Below, in pieces: positions 37,991 to 46,816 of a stretch of 53,107 nucleotides of DNA (its first letter is position 1; the number at the start of each line of letters is the position of its first letter). The stretch is from Gammaproteobacteria bacterium (GTDB lineage: Bacteria > Pseudomonadota > Gammaproteobacteria > Burkholderiales > Burkholderiaceae_B). The notes beneath the pieces were generated by a model. It ran no database searches. It was not told where the DNA came from and worked only from the letters and a program-made list of their open reading frames with translations. The stretch lies in NCBI GenBank assembly GCA_018812945.1, contig JAHJCM010000070.1:1-53107 (forward strand), written 5' to 3'. A program made the position numbers and the translations under genes.

Positions 37991-39457
37991 TTACTTCGCT
38001 GCCACTTCTTTGTTGTGTATATGGTATTCGTGGCACACGCCACAGTTGGACTGAACTTTGTTTAACACGGGTTTGCTGCCTGCATGGCAAGTTTGGCATC
38101 CCTCAATGGCTGGCATCAGCACATCGCTGGCTTCCTCTGATTTGCTTGCTTTGTGGCAACTTTCACAACTTTCAAAGGCGTGTGCTTTGTGGTCGAACTT
38201 GGCCATGGGCATCCACGGATGGGCAGGATTGATCTCTGCAATCTTGTACTGCGGCATTCTGGCGCCAGAAGTCTTGGTGTTACCCAAACCATCCACCGCC
38301 TTTACCTCGTGGCACACGGAGCAGGCCGTGTTTTCAAACAGTTCCACTGTTGCAAATGCAGCTTGTGCACGCGGGTTTCCGCTCAAGTTTCGCAAGTTGG
38401 AGCGGTTTGGGTTTTTCTCACCGGGGCGCGCGCGCAACACCGCGCGCTGTGCATTCACTTTGTTGCGTTCCTCGGGGTGCAAAGCCAAATAACTGTAGAA
38501 CTCTTCGACCGTACTGAGCACCGCATCGACTGGGCCGTGGGGAACTTGCCGATCAGGCAGGGCTGGCTCAAAACTCAGCTTGTGGCACTCCTGGCAGTGG
38601 CTTTCCATGCTGAGTGTTTTAAACCCGGTTGCGGTGTCTGCTGGTTCGTGGCAGTTGGCACATTCCATCACCACTTTCTTGCTTGGGCTGTCGATGCCTT
38701 TGGGGTCAAGGTGAACGTCGTGTGGAAACTTCAGGTTGGTTTTTTCAACAATCGGTGTGTTGGCCGCCATGCGAATTCTGCGTAAATCACTGGGTTCAGG
38801 GCCGGTGGCCACGGTAATTCGAAATGCAGGGTGTTTGTCGCCGGCGAAGTCGCTGACCGCAAGTGTTTCGGTTTTTGGGGCCACGGTTTTGATGTCGGTG
38901 TGGCAAGCAGCACAGTCGGCACCTACAAAATGTTTGTTTTGTTCCGAAAGGCTCTCGCGCCCTTTGTGATCGCGGTGACAGCTTGCGCAACGGCCTTCTT
39001 CAAATGAAGTGTCGGGCAGTGTTTGCTCGGTTACATGTAAGCCCATATTGCCGTGGCATACCAGGCAGCTTTCATCTTTGACACGCGAGAAGTTACCGGC
39101 GTGGCAAGCCTGGCAATCGCCTTCAAGATTGGCGTGGGCGGAGGCCAATGGTCCCGGGTTCCAGATTGAATCCAGGGCCAGTGCTGTGGTGTCGCGCGTG
39201 TTTGAAATCGGGGTACTTTGAAGGCTGGGGTGTGCATTCACCGGCAGTTTTGCGGCAAGCACTGTTTGTGGTTTTTCATCCGGGCTTTTGGGTTCAAAAC
39301 CAAAAAGCTCGGGTGCCTGCATGGCCAACAAAGGCAACACAAGAAACGCGAAAAGAGTGGGTACAAAAAGTAACCAGGAAAGTGGGCGTTTCAGCCCCAG
39401 GGGCTTTTGCAAGGCCTGTTGCTCACGTTGAAGCGGGCTTTTTTCTTGTTCGGCCAT
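37991..39457 (-). CDS. Membrane-anchored decaheme c-type cytochrome
   Basis: 488 residues. One hydrophobic N-terminal segment (about 25-48, LSWLLFVPTLFAFLVLPLLAM) follows a charged, Gln/Glu/Lys-rich start and has no clear cleavage site, so it likely anchors the protein to the inner membrane with its hemes in the periplasm. Ten CX2CH motifs are visible: CQACH, CLVCH, CASCH, CAACH, CANCH, CQECH, CSVCH, CESCH, CQTCH and CGVCH. Extra His residues (FPHDVHLD, FDHKAHAF) fit bis-His ligation. The arrangement fits a quinol-linked electron donor to periplasmic carriers, comparable in role to CymA/NapC but with a different sequence. It starts 6 bases after the cytochrome-b-like gene. Confidence 0.88.
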   Translation of the reverse strand: MAEQEKSPLQREQQALQKPLGLKRPLSWLLFVPTLFAFLVLPLLAMQAPELFGFEPKSPDEKPQTVLAAKLPVNAHPSLQSTPISNTRDTTALALDSIWNPGPLASAHANLEGDCQACHAGNFSRVKDESCLVCHGNMGLHVTEQTLPDTSFEEGRCASCHRDHKGRESLSEQNKHFVGADCAACHTDIKTVAPKTETLAVSDFAGDKHPAFRITVATGPEPSDLRRIRMAANTPIVEKTNLKFPHDVHLDPKGIDSPSKKVVMECANCHEPADTATGFKTLSMESHCQECHKLSFEPALPDRQVPHGPVDAVLSTVEEFYSYLALHPEERNKVNAQRAVLRARPGEKNPNRSNLRNLSGNPRAQAAFATVELFENTACSVCHEVKAVDGLGNTKTSGARMPQYKIAEINPAHPWMPMAKFDHKAHAFESCESCHKASKSEEASDVLMPAIEGCQTCHAGSKPVLNKVQSNCGVCHEYHIHNKEVAAK

Positions 39458-39463
39458 GTTCGC

Positions 39464-40279
39464 TTACCAGTAAATAAAAACAGACAACACATGCGCAATC
39501 AACGCAGCCAGCAAACCAAACGACAAAGGCACGTGGATGGATAACCACAGCTCAAGCCAATATCGCAAGTGGTAATAACGGCGCAATTGTTTCAAGGCGC
39601 GTAGTCGCTGCACCTGGTTTCTGTATATGTCGGAGAGACTGTCAACCCGTGTCATTTCCTGTTGCAGGTCATTGACTGCTTTCTCGGTGGCGCAGTCTTT
39701 CACCACACCTTGGCGCTGGCTTTTGCGATTGGGATAAATACTTTGTTTTTGTGACGCAGCGATGACTCGCCCAACCAAGCCGCTTGCATTTTTAATCTGC
39801 TTTTGTGCTTCGCGGTCGAGCGCTTGAATTTGTTCCACAATTTGTTCAGGACTTTGGCGATTCAGTGCGTTTGACATTTCTGCGGGATACCGCAAATAAA
39901 AGCTAAGCCCCCACACGCCGGTGCCAATGGTCGCCATCGTTAGCACGTAGGCCAATGAATGCACGTTCCAGCCAATCTGGAAACCTGTGTGCAATGTGGC
40001 TATTACCGATAAGGCCAGCCCCAAATAGATATGCGCAGATACCCAACCCCGTAAGTTGCCTGCTTCGTTGGCATACTGGCGTTTGCGTACACCAAACCAC
40101 ATCAGCCACAGAATGAGTAGGGCACCAATCGTTCCCAAGGTGTAGCCCAACCAGGTTCCGCCATTGGCATTGATTCTGGGTTGGTCGAAAAGGTATGCAA
40201 ACGATGAAATGAGCGTCAGCAGCAAGGCCCATTTCAGGAAAACAAATCGTTTGTAGTTGAACAGGTTGTCCTGAATCAT
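39464..40279 (-). CDS. Cytochrome-b-like diheme membrane protein, candidate quinol oxidase/reductase subunit
   Basis: Integral inner-membrane protein of 271 residues with about five hydrophobic helices (20-32, 43-63, 80-97, 105-128, 240-270). His83 and His97 lie 14 residues apart in one helix, and His249 and His263 lie 14 apart in the last helix. This is the classic spacing for two b hemes stacked across the membrane, as in ferric-reductase-like and b561-type proteins. A soluble, charged, coiled-coil-like segment (about 135-235) interrupts the bundle. It is the first gene of the seven-gene cytochrome operon and could pass quinol electrons to the decaheme protein encoded next. Heme binding is inferred from His spacing only; I could not name the family. 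Confidence 0.72.
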   Translation of the reverse strand: MIQDNLFNYKRFVFLKWALLLTLISSFAYLFDQPRINANGGTWLGYTLGTIGALLILWLMWFGVRKRQYANEAGNLRGWVSAHIYLGLALSVIATLHTGFQIGWNVHSLAYVLTMATIGTGVWGLSFYLRYPAEMSNALNRQSPEQIVEQIQALDREAQKQIKNASGLVGRVIAASQKQSIYPNRKSQRQGVVKDCATEKAVNDLQQEMTRVDSLSDIYRNQVQRLRALKQLRRYYHLRYWLELWLSIHVPLSFGLLAALIAHVLSVFIYW

Positions 40280-40408
40280 GTGTTCAGCGCCTAGGCGAAT
40301 AGTCAGAGGTAATGCTGCTCAGGGTTTACGCTAATTTCTGTATATCCATTAATGTTACGTGATCATTCGTGATGTTAGTATCCCTACTTCATGTCTGGGG
40401 GTTAACAA
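40280..40408. promoter_or_regulatory. Divergent control region between the cytochrome cluster and the ccm operon
   Basis: These 129 bases must hold the promoters for both the seven-gene cytochrome operon (leftward) and ccm (rightward). A direct repeat CGTGAT occurs at 40358-40363 and 40368-40373, exactly 10 bases apart (same face of the helix), and could bind a tandem-site regulator. CGCCTAGGCG is a perfect palindrome close to the leftward start. A weak rightward promoter TTTACG-17-ATTAAT is possible at 40325-40353. No clear FNR or CRP site is seen. Confidence 0.45.
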
Positions 40409-41653
40409 TTGAGTCTTGGTGTGGCTTTTGTGGGTTTTATCTTCCTGTTTTTTCTAGTATTTTGCCTATATTTTGCGTGGAACGGATTTTTTTTCTCCGG
40501 TGATCAAAAAACCACGAATGGGGTAGGGTCTCTGGAGGATAGCCCCGAGTGGCGTGCTTTTTTGAACCGACGCCAGGAAATTGAAACCGACCCAACACTC
40601 GACGCTGCGAGCAAACAGGTTTTGATTGACAACTGGCTGACCATGGCCAGCGAGAGCAAGCCACGTATGGCCACGGCTGGCGGTTCCCCAAGGCGTCTGA
40701 TCTGGGCCAGGCCCGCGGCCATGCCTTGGCTGATTGCAGGCAGCCTGGGCTTCGCGGTGCTATTCACCTATTTGATTGGCGCGATGCACCCCGGTGCATT
40801 GAAGTGGCCTGAAGCGAATTCTGTAGATGCGCTTGCACCAAGTGTTGATCAAGCTGTTGCCGCTTCAGCCGGGCATCCCGGTGACGGTGCCAATTTGCAG
40901 GACAGGCTGGCGGGCTTGCAGGCGAGGCTTGCAGCGCAGCCAGACGATTTGCGCGGGTGGGTGCTGCTGGCGCGCACGCATGCCTCCATGTCCAATTACC
41001 TTGATAGTGCCAATGCCTTGAAAAAAGCGCTGGAACTTACGCCAGGGCATCCAGATATTCTGGCCGATTTGGCTGACATGACCGCCATGGCACAGGGCCG
41101 CCAACTGGCTGGTGAGCCGGAAACTTACATCGCTGCTGCACTACAAAGCGACCCACGACATGAAAAGGCCCTTGCACTGGCAGCCAGTGCTGCCGAGCAA
41201 GCGGGTGATCAAGACAAAGCGCAGGTGTACTGGCAACTGCTCAGCCAGGTTCAGCAAGCGAGCTTGAAGAATACAAACCCCACCCCCGAAGAAGTGCTCA
41301 CCTCCGTGAATGTCACAATTCCTGAAGCAGCGTTAAAAAATTTGCGGGATGCCTCGGCACTGTTTGTTTTTTTAAAGGCACAGCCTGGCCCTGGTATGCC
41401 ATTGGCGGTGGTTCGTGTGCCCGCATCTCAGCTGGCTGCGGGTGAACAGGCCGTGCGAATTGGGCCTGGGGACTTTATTCAGGAAGGTGGTGTTGGAAAT
41501 TTGCCCGATAGCGTGCACATTCAAGCGCGCTTGTCGATTCAAGGCATGGCCCAAACAGGTGCAGGAGATATCGAGTCAGCATGGCAAACGCTTCCTCGCA
41601 ATCGGCTCGCCTCGGGCGTTGATTTAAGTTTGCCGGAAGCCCCGGCGAATTGA
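40409..41653 (+). CDS. ccmI: Cytochrome c biogenesis protein CcmI (apocytochrome chaperone)
   Basis: Membrane protein of 414 residues with two N-terminal helices (about 3-25 and 110-132) and a periplasmic TPR region (about 160-290, including LRGWVLLARTHASMSNYLDSANALKKALELTPGHPDILADLADM), then a C-terminal beta domain (about 300-405). In System I, CcmI binds the C-terminus of apocytochromes and hands them to the heme ligation complex CcmFH. The only available start is TTG 40409; ATG 40391 hits a stop in frame. It is the first gene of the operon here, whereas in many genomes it is the last. The stop precedes ccmAB by 2 bases. Confidence 0.85.
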   Translation: MSLGVAFVGFIFLFFLVFCLYFAWNGFFFSGDQKTTNGVGSLEDSPEWRAFLNRRQEIETDPTLDAASKQVLIDNWLTMASESKPRMATAGGSPRRLIWARPAAMPWLIAGSLGFAVLFTYLIGAMHPGALKWPEANSVDALAPSVDQAVAASAGHPGDGANLQDRLAGLQARLAAQPDDLRGWVLLARTHASMSNYLDSANALKKALELTPGHPDILADLADMTAMAQGRQLAGEPETYIAAALQSDPRHEKALALAASAAEQAGDQDKAQVYWQLLSQVQQASLKNTNPTPEEVLTSVNVTIPEAALKNLRDASALFVFLKAQPGPGMPLAVVRVPASQLAAGEQAVRIGPGDFIQEGGVGNLPDSVHIQARLSIQGMAQTGAGDIESAWQTLPRNRLASGVDLSLPEAPAN

Positions 41654-41655
41654 CG

Positions 41656-42975
41656 ATGCATATTTCACTCTCGGCCACTTGCCTGCGAGTTAAAACGCCG
41701 TCTCTGGAAGCGGCGGGTGTTGTGTTGTCAGGCCCAATCGGATTTGAATTAAAACCGGGCGAAATCAATGTAATTCGCGGTGGAAATGGTGTTGGAAAAT
41801 CAACCCTGTTGAGATTGATGAGCAATTCATTGCCGGGCCAGTGTGTTTTATTCAAACCTGAGTTTGGCCTGCGTGATGAATTGTTGGTCCACACACACTT
41901 GCAAATTGTATTGAGTCATCTTGGTACCAATGCTCATAGCGTTGAATCTTTGCTTGAACGGGTAGGGCTTGCAAACTGGCAATACGAGCGCATCGGCACC
42001 CTGTCATCCGGGCAGCGTGCACGTTTGGGTTTGTGCAGCTTGTTGGCGGGGCAATTCAAAGTCTGGTTGCTTGATGAGCCCTTGAATGCGCTGGATCACG
42101 AAGGTATTGCAACATTGGCCGGGGCAGTGGCCACGCATTTTCATCAGGGTGGCATTGTGTTCATGGCCACCCACGTGGACGCATCGGTATTAACGCAGCA
42201 CTTGGCTGGTGTACCCGTGAAAGAGGGCAGGCTGGAACAGGGCAAGTTGCTTGGCGGTTTTGTATCCGATGCCCGCGTGGATAATTCCCCTGCACGGGAG
42301 GCTGGGCATGCTGCAAAAGTGAATTTTTCCGCCTTCCTTAAACGCGACGGGGCGGTGACTTTGGGCAATCCACAAGTACTGCTGTGGGGTGCTTTGTTTC
42401 ACTGGATGGTGCTGAGTTTTTTCGGAATCGGACTGGGCAAGCCAAGCACCGAATTTGCACAAGTGGCCGTGTGGGTCAGTTTGTTACTCGCTTTGATGCT
42501 GGGGGCCAAAGACTGGTTTGCGGAAGATCACCGCACGGGGTGGCTGGGCTTTGTGGTGGGCCTTAATCCTGACAACATTGCTTTGTATTGGTTGGTACGG
42601 GTCGTTTTTCTGGCGTTTTGCCAAATACTGGTGCTGGTACCTGTCACTGGCTTGGTGGCTTTGCAACTGGGTCTGCACACCACGCAAACCTTTGACTTGG
42701 CCTTGGCGTTGAGCGTGGGCATTTGGGCTGTGGCGCCGCTGTTGGGCTTGATCGCGCTGCTGGTGATGCTGACTCGTGGTGGTGCGGTACTGGTCTATTT
42801 GTTGGCTTTGCCACTGTTGGTCCCCGTTCTAATTTTCGGGCTTGAGGCCAGTCAGGCCAATGGCTTGGGTCGCAGTCCAATTGCGCCGCTTGCGGTGCTT
42901 GCGAGCTTGGGAATGTTGGGTTGTTTGCTTGGTCCCTTTGTGGCCAAGCGCCTTGTTGGTTTAATACAGGAATAG
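41656..42975 (+). CDS. ccmA: Fused heme exporter ATPase-permease, CcmA-CcmB
   Basis: A single 439-residue frame joins two proteins normally encoded separately. Residues 1-205 are the CcmA ATPase: Walker A GGNGVGKST (42-50), signature LSSGQRARLGL, Walker B VWLLDEPLNALD, switch His in MATHVD. Residues about 228-439 are CcmB-like, with FLKRDGAVTLGNPQVLLW followed by six hydrophobic helices. The combined size is close to the sum of separate CcmA (about 205) and CcmB (about 220), so nothing major is lost. CcmAB uses ATP to release holo-CcmE from CcmC. ATG 41656 is preferred over TTG 41650. A sequencing-error fusion is unlikely, since both halves are in one frame with a sensible linker. Confidence 0.88.
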   Translation: MHISLSATCLRVKTPSLEAAGVVLSGPIGFELKPGEINVIRGGNGVGKSTLLRLMSNSLPGQCVLFKPEFGLRDELLVHTHLQIVLSHLGTNAHSVESLLERVGLANWQYERIGTLSSGQRARLGLCSLLAGQFKVWLLDEPLNALDHEGIATLAGAVATHFHQGGIVFMATHVDASVLTQHLAGVPVKEGRLEQGKLLGGFVSDARVDNSPAREAGHAAKVNFSAFLKRDGAVTLGNPQVLLWGALFHWMVLSFFGIGLGKPSTEFAQVAVWVSLLLALMLGAKDWFAEDHRTGWLGFVVGLNPDNIALYWLVRVVFLAFCQILVLVPVTGLVALQLGLHTTQTFDLALALSVGIWAVAPLLGLIALLVMLTRGGAVLVYLLALPLLVPVLIFGLEASQANGLGRSPIAPLAVLASLGMLGCLLGPFVAKRLVGLIQE

Positions 42976-42977
42976 CA

Positions 42978-43670
42978 ATGTTTGCACAGTTGGCTTCACC
43001 CCCCAAGTTCCATTCCCTGGCCAGTTGGCTGTGGGTGTGGCTACTCGCAGCGGGTATGCTGCTGCTGGGGTTTGGTTTGTACACGGGTTTGTTTCTGGCA
43101 CCTGTTGATATTCAGCAAGGCGAAGTGTATCGGGCTATTTATGTGCATGTGCCCGCCGCCTGGATGTCGATGTTCCTGTACTTGGTGGCCTGTGGCTACG
43201 CGGGTTTGAATTGGGTGTATCGCAGCGATGTATCGGCAGTCATGATGCGTGCGCTGCTGCCCACCGGTGCATGGATGACCGTATTGGCCCTGGTCACCGG
43301 TGCGCTGTGGGGAAAGCCCACTTGGGGCACCTACTGGGTGTGGGATGCAAGAATGACTTCCGAGCTTTTGCTGTTGTTCATTTATCTGGGTCTCATTGCT
43401 TTGGGCCAACTGACCACCAACCCGGCCAAGGCCGATCGTGTATTGGCTGTTGGGCTGTTGATTGGTGCTGTCAATATTCCCTTGATTTACCTGTCGGTGG
43501 TTTTCTGGAATACGCTTCATCAGGGTTACAGCGTGTCGATGAGTGGCAGCCGAATTCACCCTGACATTGCCATGGGCATGTGGCTCAGCGTGTTGGGGTT
43601 CTGGTTGATTTGTGCCAGCACGGTGTTGAACCGTGCGCGGCGTTTGTTGGTACAAAGGCGTTGGTTGTAA
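42978..43670 (+). CDS. ccmC: Heme exporter protein CcmC
   Basis: Inner-membrane heme-handling protein of 230 residues with six helices. The WWD-family motif is visible in GKPTWGTYWVWDARMTSELLLLFIYLG. The two conserved periplasmic His ligands are in YVHVPAAWMS and NTLHQGYSV. It loads heme onto CcmE. ATG 42978 follows the ccmAB stop by 2 bases; an upstream start at 42921 lies within ccmAB and would add a non-conserved 19-residue extension. Confidence 0.95.
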   Translation: MFAQLASPPKFHSLASWLWVWLLAAGMLLLGFGLYTGLFLAPVDIQQGEVYRAIYVHVPAAWMSMFLYLVACGYAGLNWVYRSDVSAVMMRALLPTGAWMTVLALVTGALWGKPTWGTYWVWDARMTSELLLLFIYLGLIALGQLTTNPAKADRVLAVGLLIGAVNIPLIYLSVVFWNTLHQGYSVSMSGSRIHPDIAMGMWLSVLGFWLICASTVLNRARRLLVQRRWL

Positions 43671-43688
43671 AGGGCAGAAGGCAAAACA

Positions 43689-43862
43689 ATGATTCTTGAT
43701 GCATGGCAAACAATTTGGGCTTGCGTGGGTTTAAGCCTCTTGATTCTGGTTGTGGATGGTGTGCTGGCCGGTCGAGCGGGCCCCAGCAAAACCGATTTGG
43801 TTCGTCAAAAAAAGCGAGACAATCGAATGGTCGGGCTTGGGAAAGGGGTAAGCCATGAGTAA
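43689..43862 (+). CDS. ccmD: Heme exporter protein CcmD (small membrane subunit)
   Basis: Short gene of 57 residues: [16 protein letters not shown], a single membrane helix (about 5-26), then a basic tail (RQKKRDNR). This size and topology, and its place between ccmC and ccmE, identify CcmD, which helps release holo-CcmE. It overlaps the start of ccmE by 8 bases. Confidence 0.87.
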   Translation: MILDAWQTIWACVGLSLLILVVDGVLAGRAGPSKTDLVRQKKRDNRMVGLGKGVSHE

Positions 43863-44262
43863 TGCGCGCGCGCATCGCGCGGCCTGGCTGGCAGCCATTG
43901 TTGTAGTGGCTTTGGGTTTTGGTATTGCCTTGGTCAAAGTGTTTAACGAGAACCTTGTTTTCTTCTACACCCCTACACAAATACTGGGTGGCGAAGTGCC
44001 CAAGGGTGAAAAAACCTATCGCCTGGGGGGCATGGTCGAGGTGGGCAGCGTTCAACGCGAGGCCGACTCATTAAAAGTTCGTTTCGTGGTCAGCGACCTG
44101 AACAACAAAGTGCCGGTTGAGTTCAATGGCATTGTTCCGGATTTATTCAAGGAAGGCACAGGCGTTGTCGCAGATGGCCAATGGGATGGCACCAAATTCA
44201 AAGCCTCTGAGGTATTGGCCAAACACGATGAAGACTATATGCCACCCGGAGTTAAGCAGTGA
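43855..44262 (+). CDS. ccmE: Periplasmic heme chaperone CcmE
   Basis: 135 residues. One N-terminal membrane anchor (about 8-30) is followed by the OB-fold heme-chaperone domain ([41 protein letters not shown]). The heme-binding motif with the covalent His is intact in [11 protein letters not shown] at the C-terminus. Its stop overlaps the GTG of ccmF. Confidence 0.96.
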   Translation: MSNARAHRAAWLAAIVVVALGFGIALVKVFNENLVFFYTPTQILGGEVPKGEKTYRLGGMVEVGSVQREADSLKVRFVVSDLNNKVPVEFNGIVPDLFKEGTGVVADGQWDGTKFKASEVLAKHDEDYMPPGVKQ

Positions 44263-46250
44263 TCGCGTTGATATCCCAGTTCAGTTTGGCACTGGCCACC
44301 GTGTTGGCCTTGTTTGGCGCAGTCGCTGGTTTTGCCGCAGTGCGCGGAGTGTATAGCCATGCTCCGGCAGTCCCTTTGTTGAACTCGATTCAACGCAATG
44401 TGCTGCTGGTCTCTGGGCTCGTCAGCATTGCCTTCGTTGGTTTGGTCTGTTCCTTTGTGATCAGCGACTTTTCAGTTCGCAATGTGGCTGAAAATTCCAA
44501 CCTGGCGCTGCCGGTTTTTTACAAGGTGGCCGCAAGTTGGGGCTCTCATGAAGGCTCGTTTTTGCTGTGGGTGCTTATGTTTGCGGGTTGGACCCAAGCC
44601 GTGGCCTGGGCCAAATTTGAAGTGTCGGCTTGTTTCAAAGTGCGCGTACTGGCCACCTTGCAATTGGTGCTGGTGGGTTTTCTGCTTTATTTGTTAATTG
44701 CCAGCAATCCCTTTGAATACCTGTACCCCACACCCGTCGACGGGCGAGACCTGAACCCGCTGTTGCAAGACTTCGGCATGATCATTCATCCGCCCCTGTT
44801 GTACATGGGGTATGTGGGCTTCGCAGTAACCTTTGCCTTCGCAGTGGCTGGCTTGCTGGAGGGCCGGTTCGACATGACCTGGGCGCGCTGGAGCCGCCCC
44901 TGGACCAATGTGGCGTGGGCGTTTCTAACCATGGGCATTGCCTTGGGAAGCTGGTGGGCTTACCGGGAACTGGGTTGGGGCGGTTGGTGGTTTTGGGACC
45001 CGGTCGAAAATGCATCTTTGATGCCTTGGTTGGCAGGTACAGCGCTCATTCATTCACTGGCCGTGTCTGAAAAAAGGGGTGCCTTGCGCAGTTGGACCTT
45101 GTTGCTGGCACTCACCACCTTTGCCTTGTCCCTGCTGGGTACATTCCTGGTTCGCTCGGGTGTGCTTACCTCGGTGCATGCTTTCGCAACAGACCCTGAA
45201 CGTGGCGTTTTCATTCTCGCCTTGTTGTTTATTGTGGTGGGCGCTTCCTACATTCTGTATGCGCTTAAAACAGGTGAAGTGGGGCAGGGTGGCAATTTCA
45301 AGGCCACTGGTCGTGAGTCGCTGTTGCTGTCCAACAATGTGCTCATGAGCGCTGCCTTGGTGGCCGTGATGTTGGGTACGCTTTACCCCTTGGTGGTCGA
45401 GGTGATCGGCGGGCGGAAAATGTCGGTGGGGCAGCCTTATTTTGAAGCCATGTTTGCACCCATTCTATTGCCCGCGGTGTTGCTCATGGCCTTGGGCCCC
45501 GATTCTCGCTGGCGCGAAACACGTCTGGCGCAATACATCAAGCCCGGGGCAGTAGCGCTCGCTGTTGCCGCGCTGGTGTTGTTGGGAGCAGCCTTGTTCA
45601 ATGGTTATTTCAGCGTGTTGTGGGCTGTGGGTGTGGTGTGTGCAGTGTTCATGGCGGTGGCCACGCTGGCCCATGCTGCGGTGGCCACGCGCAAAGCAGG
45701 GGCAAGCATTCCTGAAAGCGGTTTGCTGTATCGCATTCGCCGTTTGTCCCTTTCTTATTGGGGTATGGTGCTTGCGCATTTGGGAGTGGCTGTGTTTGTG
45801 GTGGGCGTCAGTTGGGTAAAAACCTTCGAGACTGAAACCGATGCCGTGCTCAAGCCGGGAGAAACTTCGGAAATAGGCCCTTGGCGAGTCACATTCATTG
45901 GTGTTGATTCCGTGCAACGGCAAAACCATGTGGCTGCTCTGGGCGTGTTCGAGTTAACGCGTGGCGACGGCACGGTGATCCACTTGCTGGAACCTGAGAA
46001 ACGTCGCTATCAAAGTTCAGAGCAAATCATGACTGAGGCGGCCATTCACAGTGATTGGTTCTCCGACGTGTACATCGGCCTTGGCGATGCAGTTCAAAGC
46101 AGCGCAAACTCCGGGGCGTGGGGCGTGCGCCTGTATTACAAGCCATTGATCAACCTGATTTGGTGGGGTTGTGCCTTGATGGCACTGGGTGGTTTGCTTA
46201 CCGTGTTTGATCGCCGTTACCGGCCCAGAAAGAATGCGGTGGCGGCATGA
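44259..46250 (+). CDS. ccmF: Cytochrome c heme lyase subunit CcmF
   Basis: Large inner-membrane protein of 663 residues that, with CcmH, attaches heme to apocytochromes. The WWD motif is in [19 protein letters not shown]. The conserved start region includes [14 protein letters not shown] and [15 protein letters not shown] with periplasmic His residues. It has about 15 hydrophobic helices and a periplasmic domain near the C-terminus. It starts at GTG 44259, overlapping the ccmE stop, and ends in ATGA with ccmG. Confidence 0.96.
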   Translation: MIALISQFSLALATVLALFGAVAGFAAVRGVYSHAPAVPLLNSIQRNVLLVSGLVSIAFVGLVCSFVISDFSVRNVAENSNLALPVFYKVAASWGSHEGSFLLWVLMFAGWTQAVAWAKFEVSACFKVRVLATLQLVLVGFLLYLLIASNPFEYLYPTPVDGRDLNPLLQDFGMIIHPPLLYMGYVGFAVTFAFAVAGLLEGRFDMTWARWSRPWTNVAWAFLTMGIALGSWWAYRELGWGGWWFWDPVENASLMPWLAGTALIHSLAVSEKRGALRSWTLLLALTTFALSLLGTFLVRSGVLTSVHAFATDPERGVFILALLFIVVGASYILYALKTGEVGQGGNFKATGRESLLLSNNVLMSAALVAVMLGTLYPLVVEVIGGRKMSVGQPYFEAMFAPILLPAVLLMALGPDSRWRETRLAQYIKPGAVALAVAALVLLGAALFNGYFSVLWAVGVVCAVFMAVATLAHAAVATRKAGASIPESGLLYRIRRLSLSYWGMVLAHLGVAVFVVGVSWVKTFETETDAVLKPGETSEIGPWRVTFIGVDSVQRQNHVAALGVFELTRGDGTVIHLLEPEKRRYQSSEQIMTEAAIHSDWFSDVYIGLGDAVQSSANSGAWGVRLYYKPLINLIWWGCALMALGGLLTVFDRRYRPRKNAVAA

Positions 46251-46816
46251 TCAAGAAACGCTTGCGCCTGTATTTGCCAATTTTGGTTTTGTTGTTTTTG
46301 GGTGTGTTTTTGCTCCGTGGTTTGTGGCTTGACCCCAAGAAATTACCCTCCGCATTGATTGGTAAGCCCGCGCCTGCGGTAGTGCTTCCCTTGCTCAGCT
46401 TCAATGGGCCTGAGGCGGGTGCAGTGCAAATTGCCGACATTCAAACACTGCAAAGTATTGATGCCTTGAAAGGCCAGCCTTGGGTACTGAATGTGTTTGC
46501 ATCGTGGTGCCAAGCGTGTTTGGTGGAGCACCCGCATTTCATTGCTTTGGCAAAACAGAAGAAAATCAAGTTGGTGGGTTTGGCCTACAAAGACGACCTG
46601 GCCAACACCCGCCGTTGGCTGGAGCAATACGGTAATCCTTATGATTTGATTTTGGTAGACCCGCAAGGCCAGTACGGCATTGAGTTGGGTGTGTATGGCG
46701 TGCCCGAAACTTTTTTAATGAGCGCCAACAACACCATTATTCACAAACAAGTGGGGCCAATTCCCGTTGATTATTTCGACAGCATGGCACTGCCCGCAAT
46801 AGAGGCTTCCCGATGA
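46247..46816 (+). CDS. ccmG: Thiol:disulfide interchange protein CcmG/DsbE
   Basis: Membrane-anchored thioredoxin-like protein of 189 residues that keeps apocytochrome Cys residues reduced. N-terminal anchor at about 7-27. The active site is ASWCQACLVEHP (WCxxC; family usually WCPxC or WCxxC) and the cis-Pro loop is in YGVPETFLM. It overlaps ccmF and ccmH in ATGA junctions. Confidence 0.94.
   Translation: MIKKRLRLYLPILVLLFLGVFLLRGLWLDPKKLPSALIGKPAPAVVLPLLSFNGPEAGAVQIADIQTLQSIDALKGQPWVLNVFASWCQACLVEHPHFIALAKQKKIKLVGLAYKDDLANTRRWLEQYGNPYDLILVDPQGQYGIELGVYGVPETFLMSANNTIIHKQVGPIPVDYFDSMALPAIEASR

Noticed and set aside
40340-40380. FNR or CRP binding site in the divergent region
   Set aside because: TGATCA and CGTGAT occur, but neither TTGAT-N4-ATCAA nor TGTGA-N6-TCACA is present.
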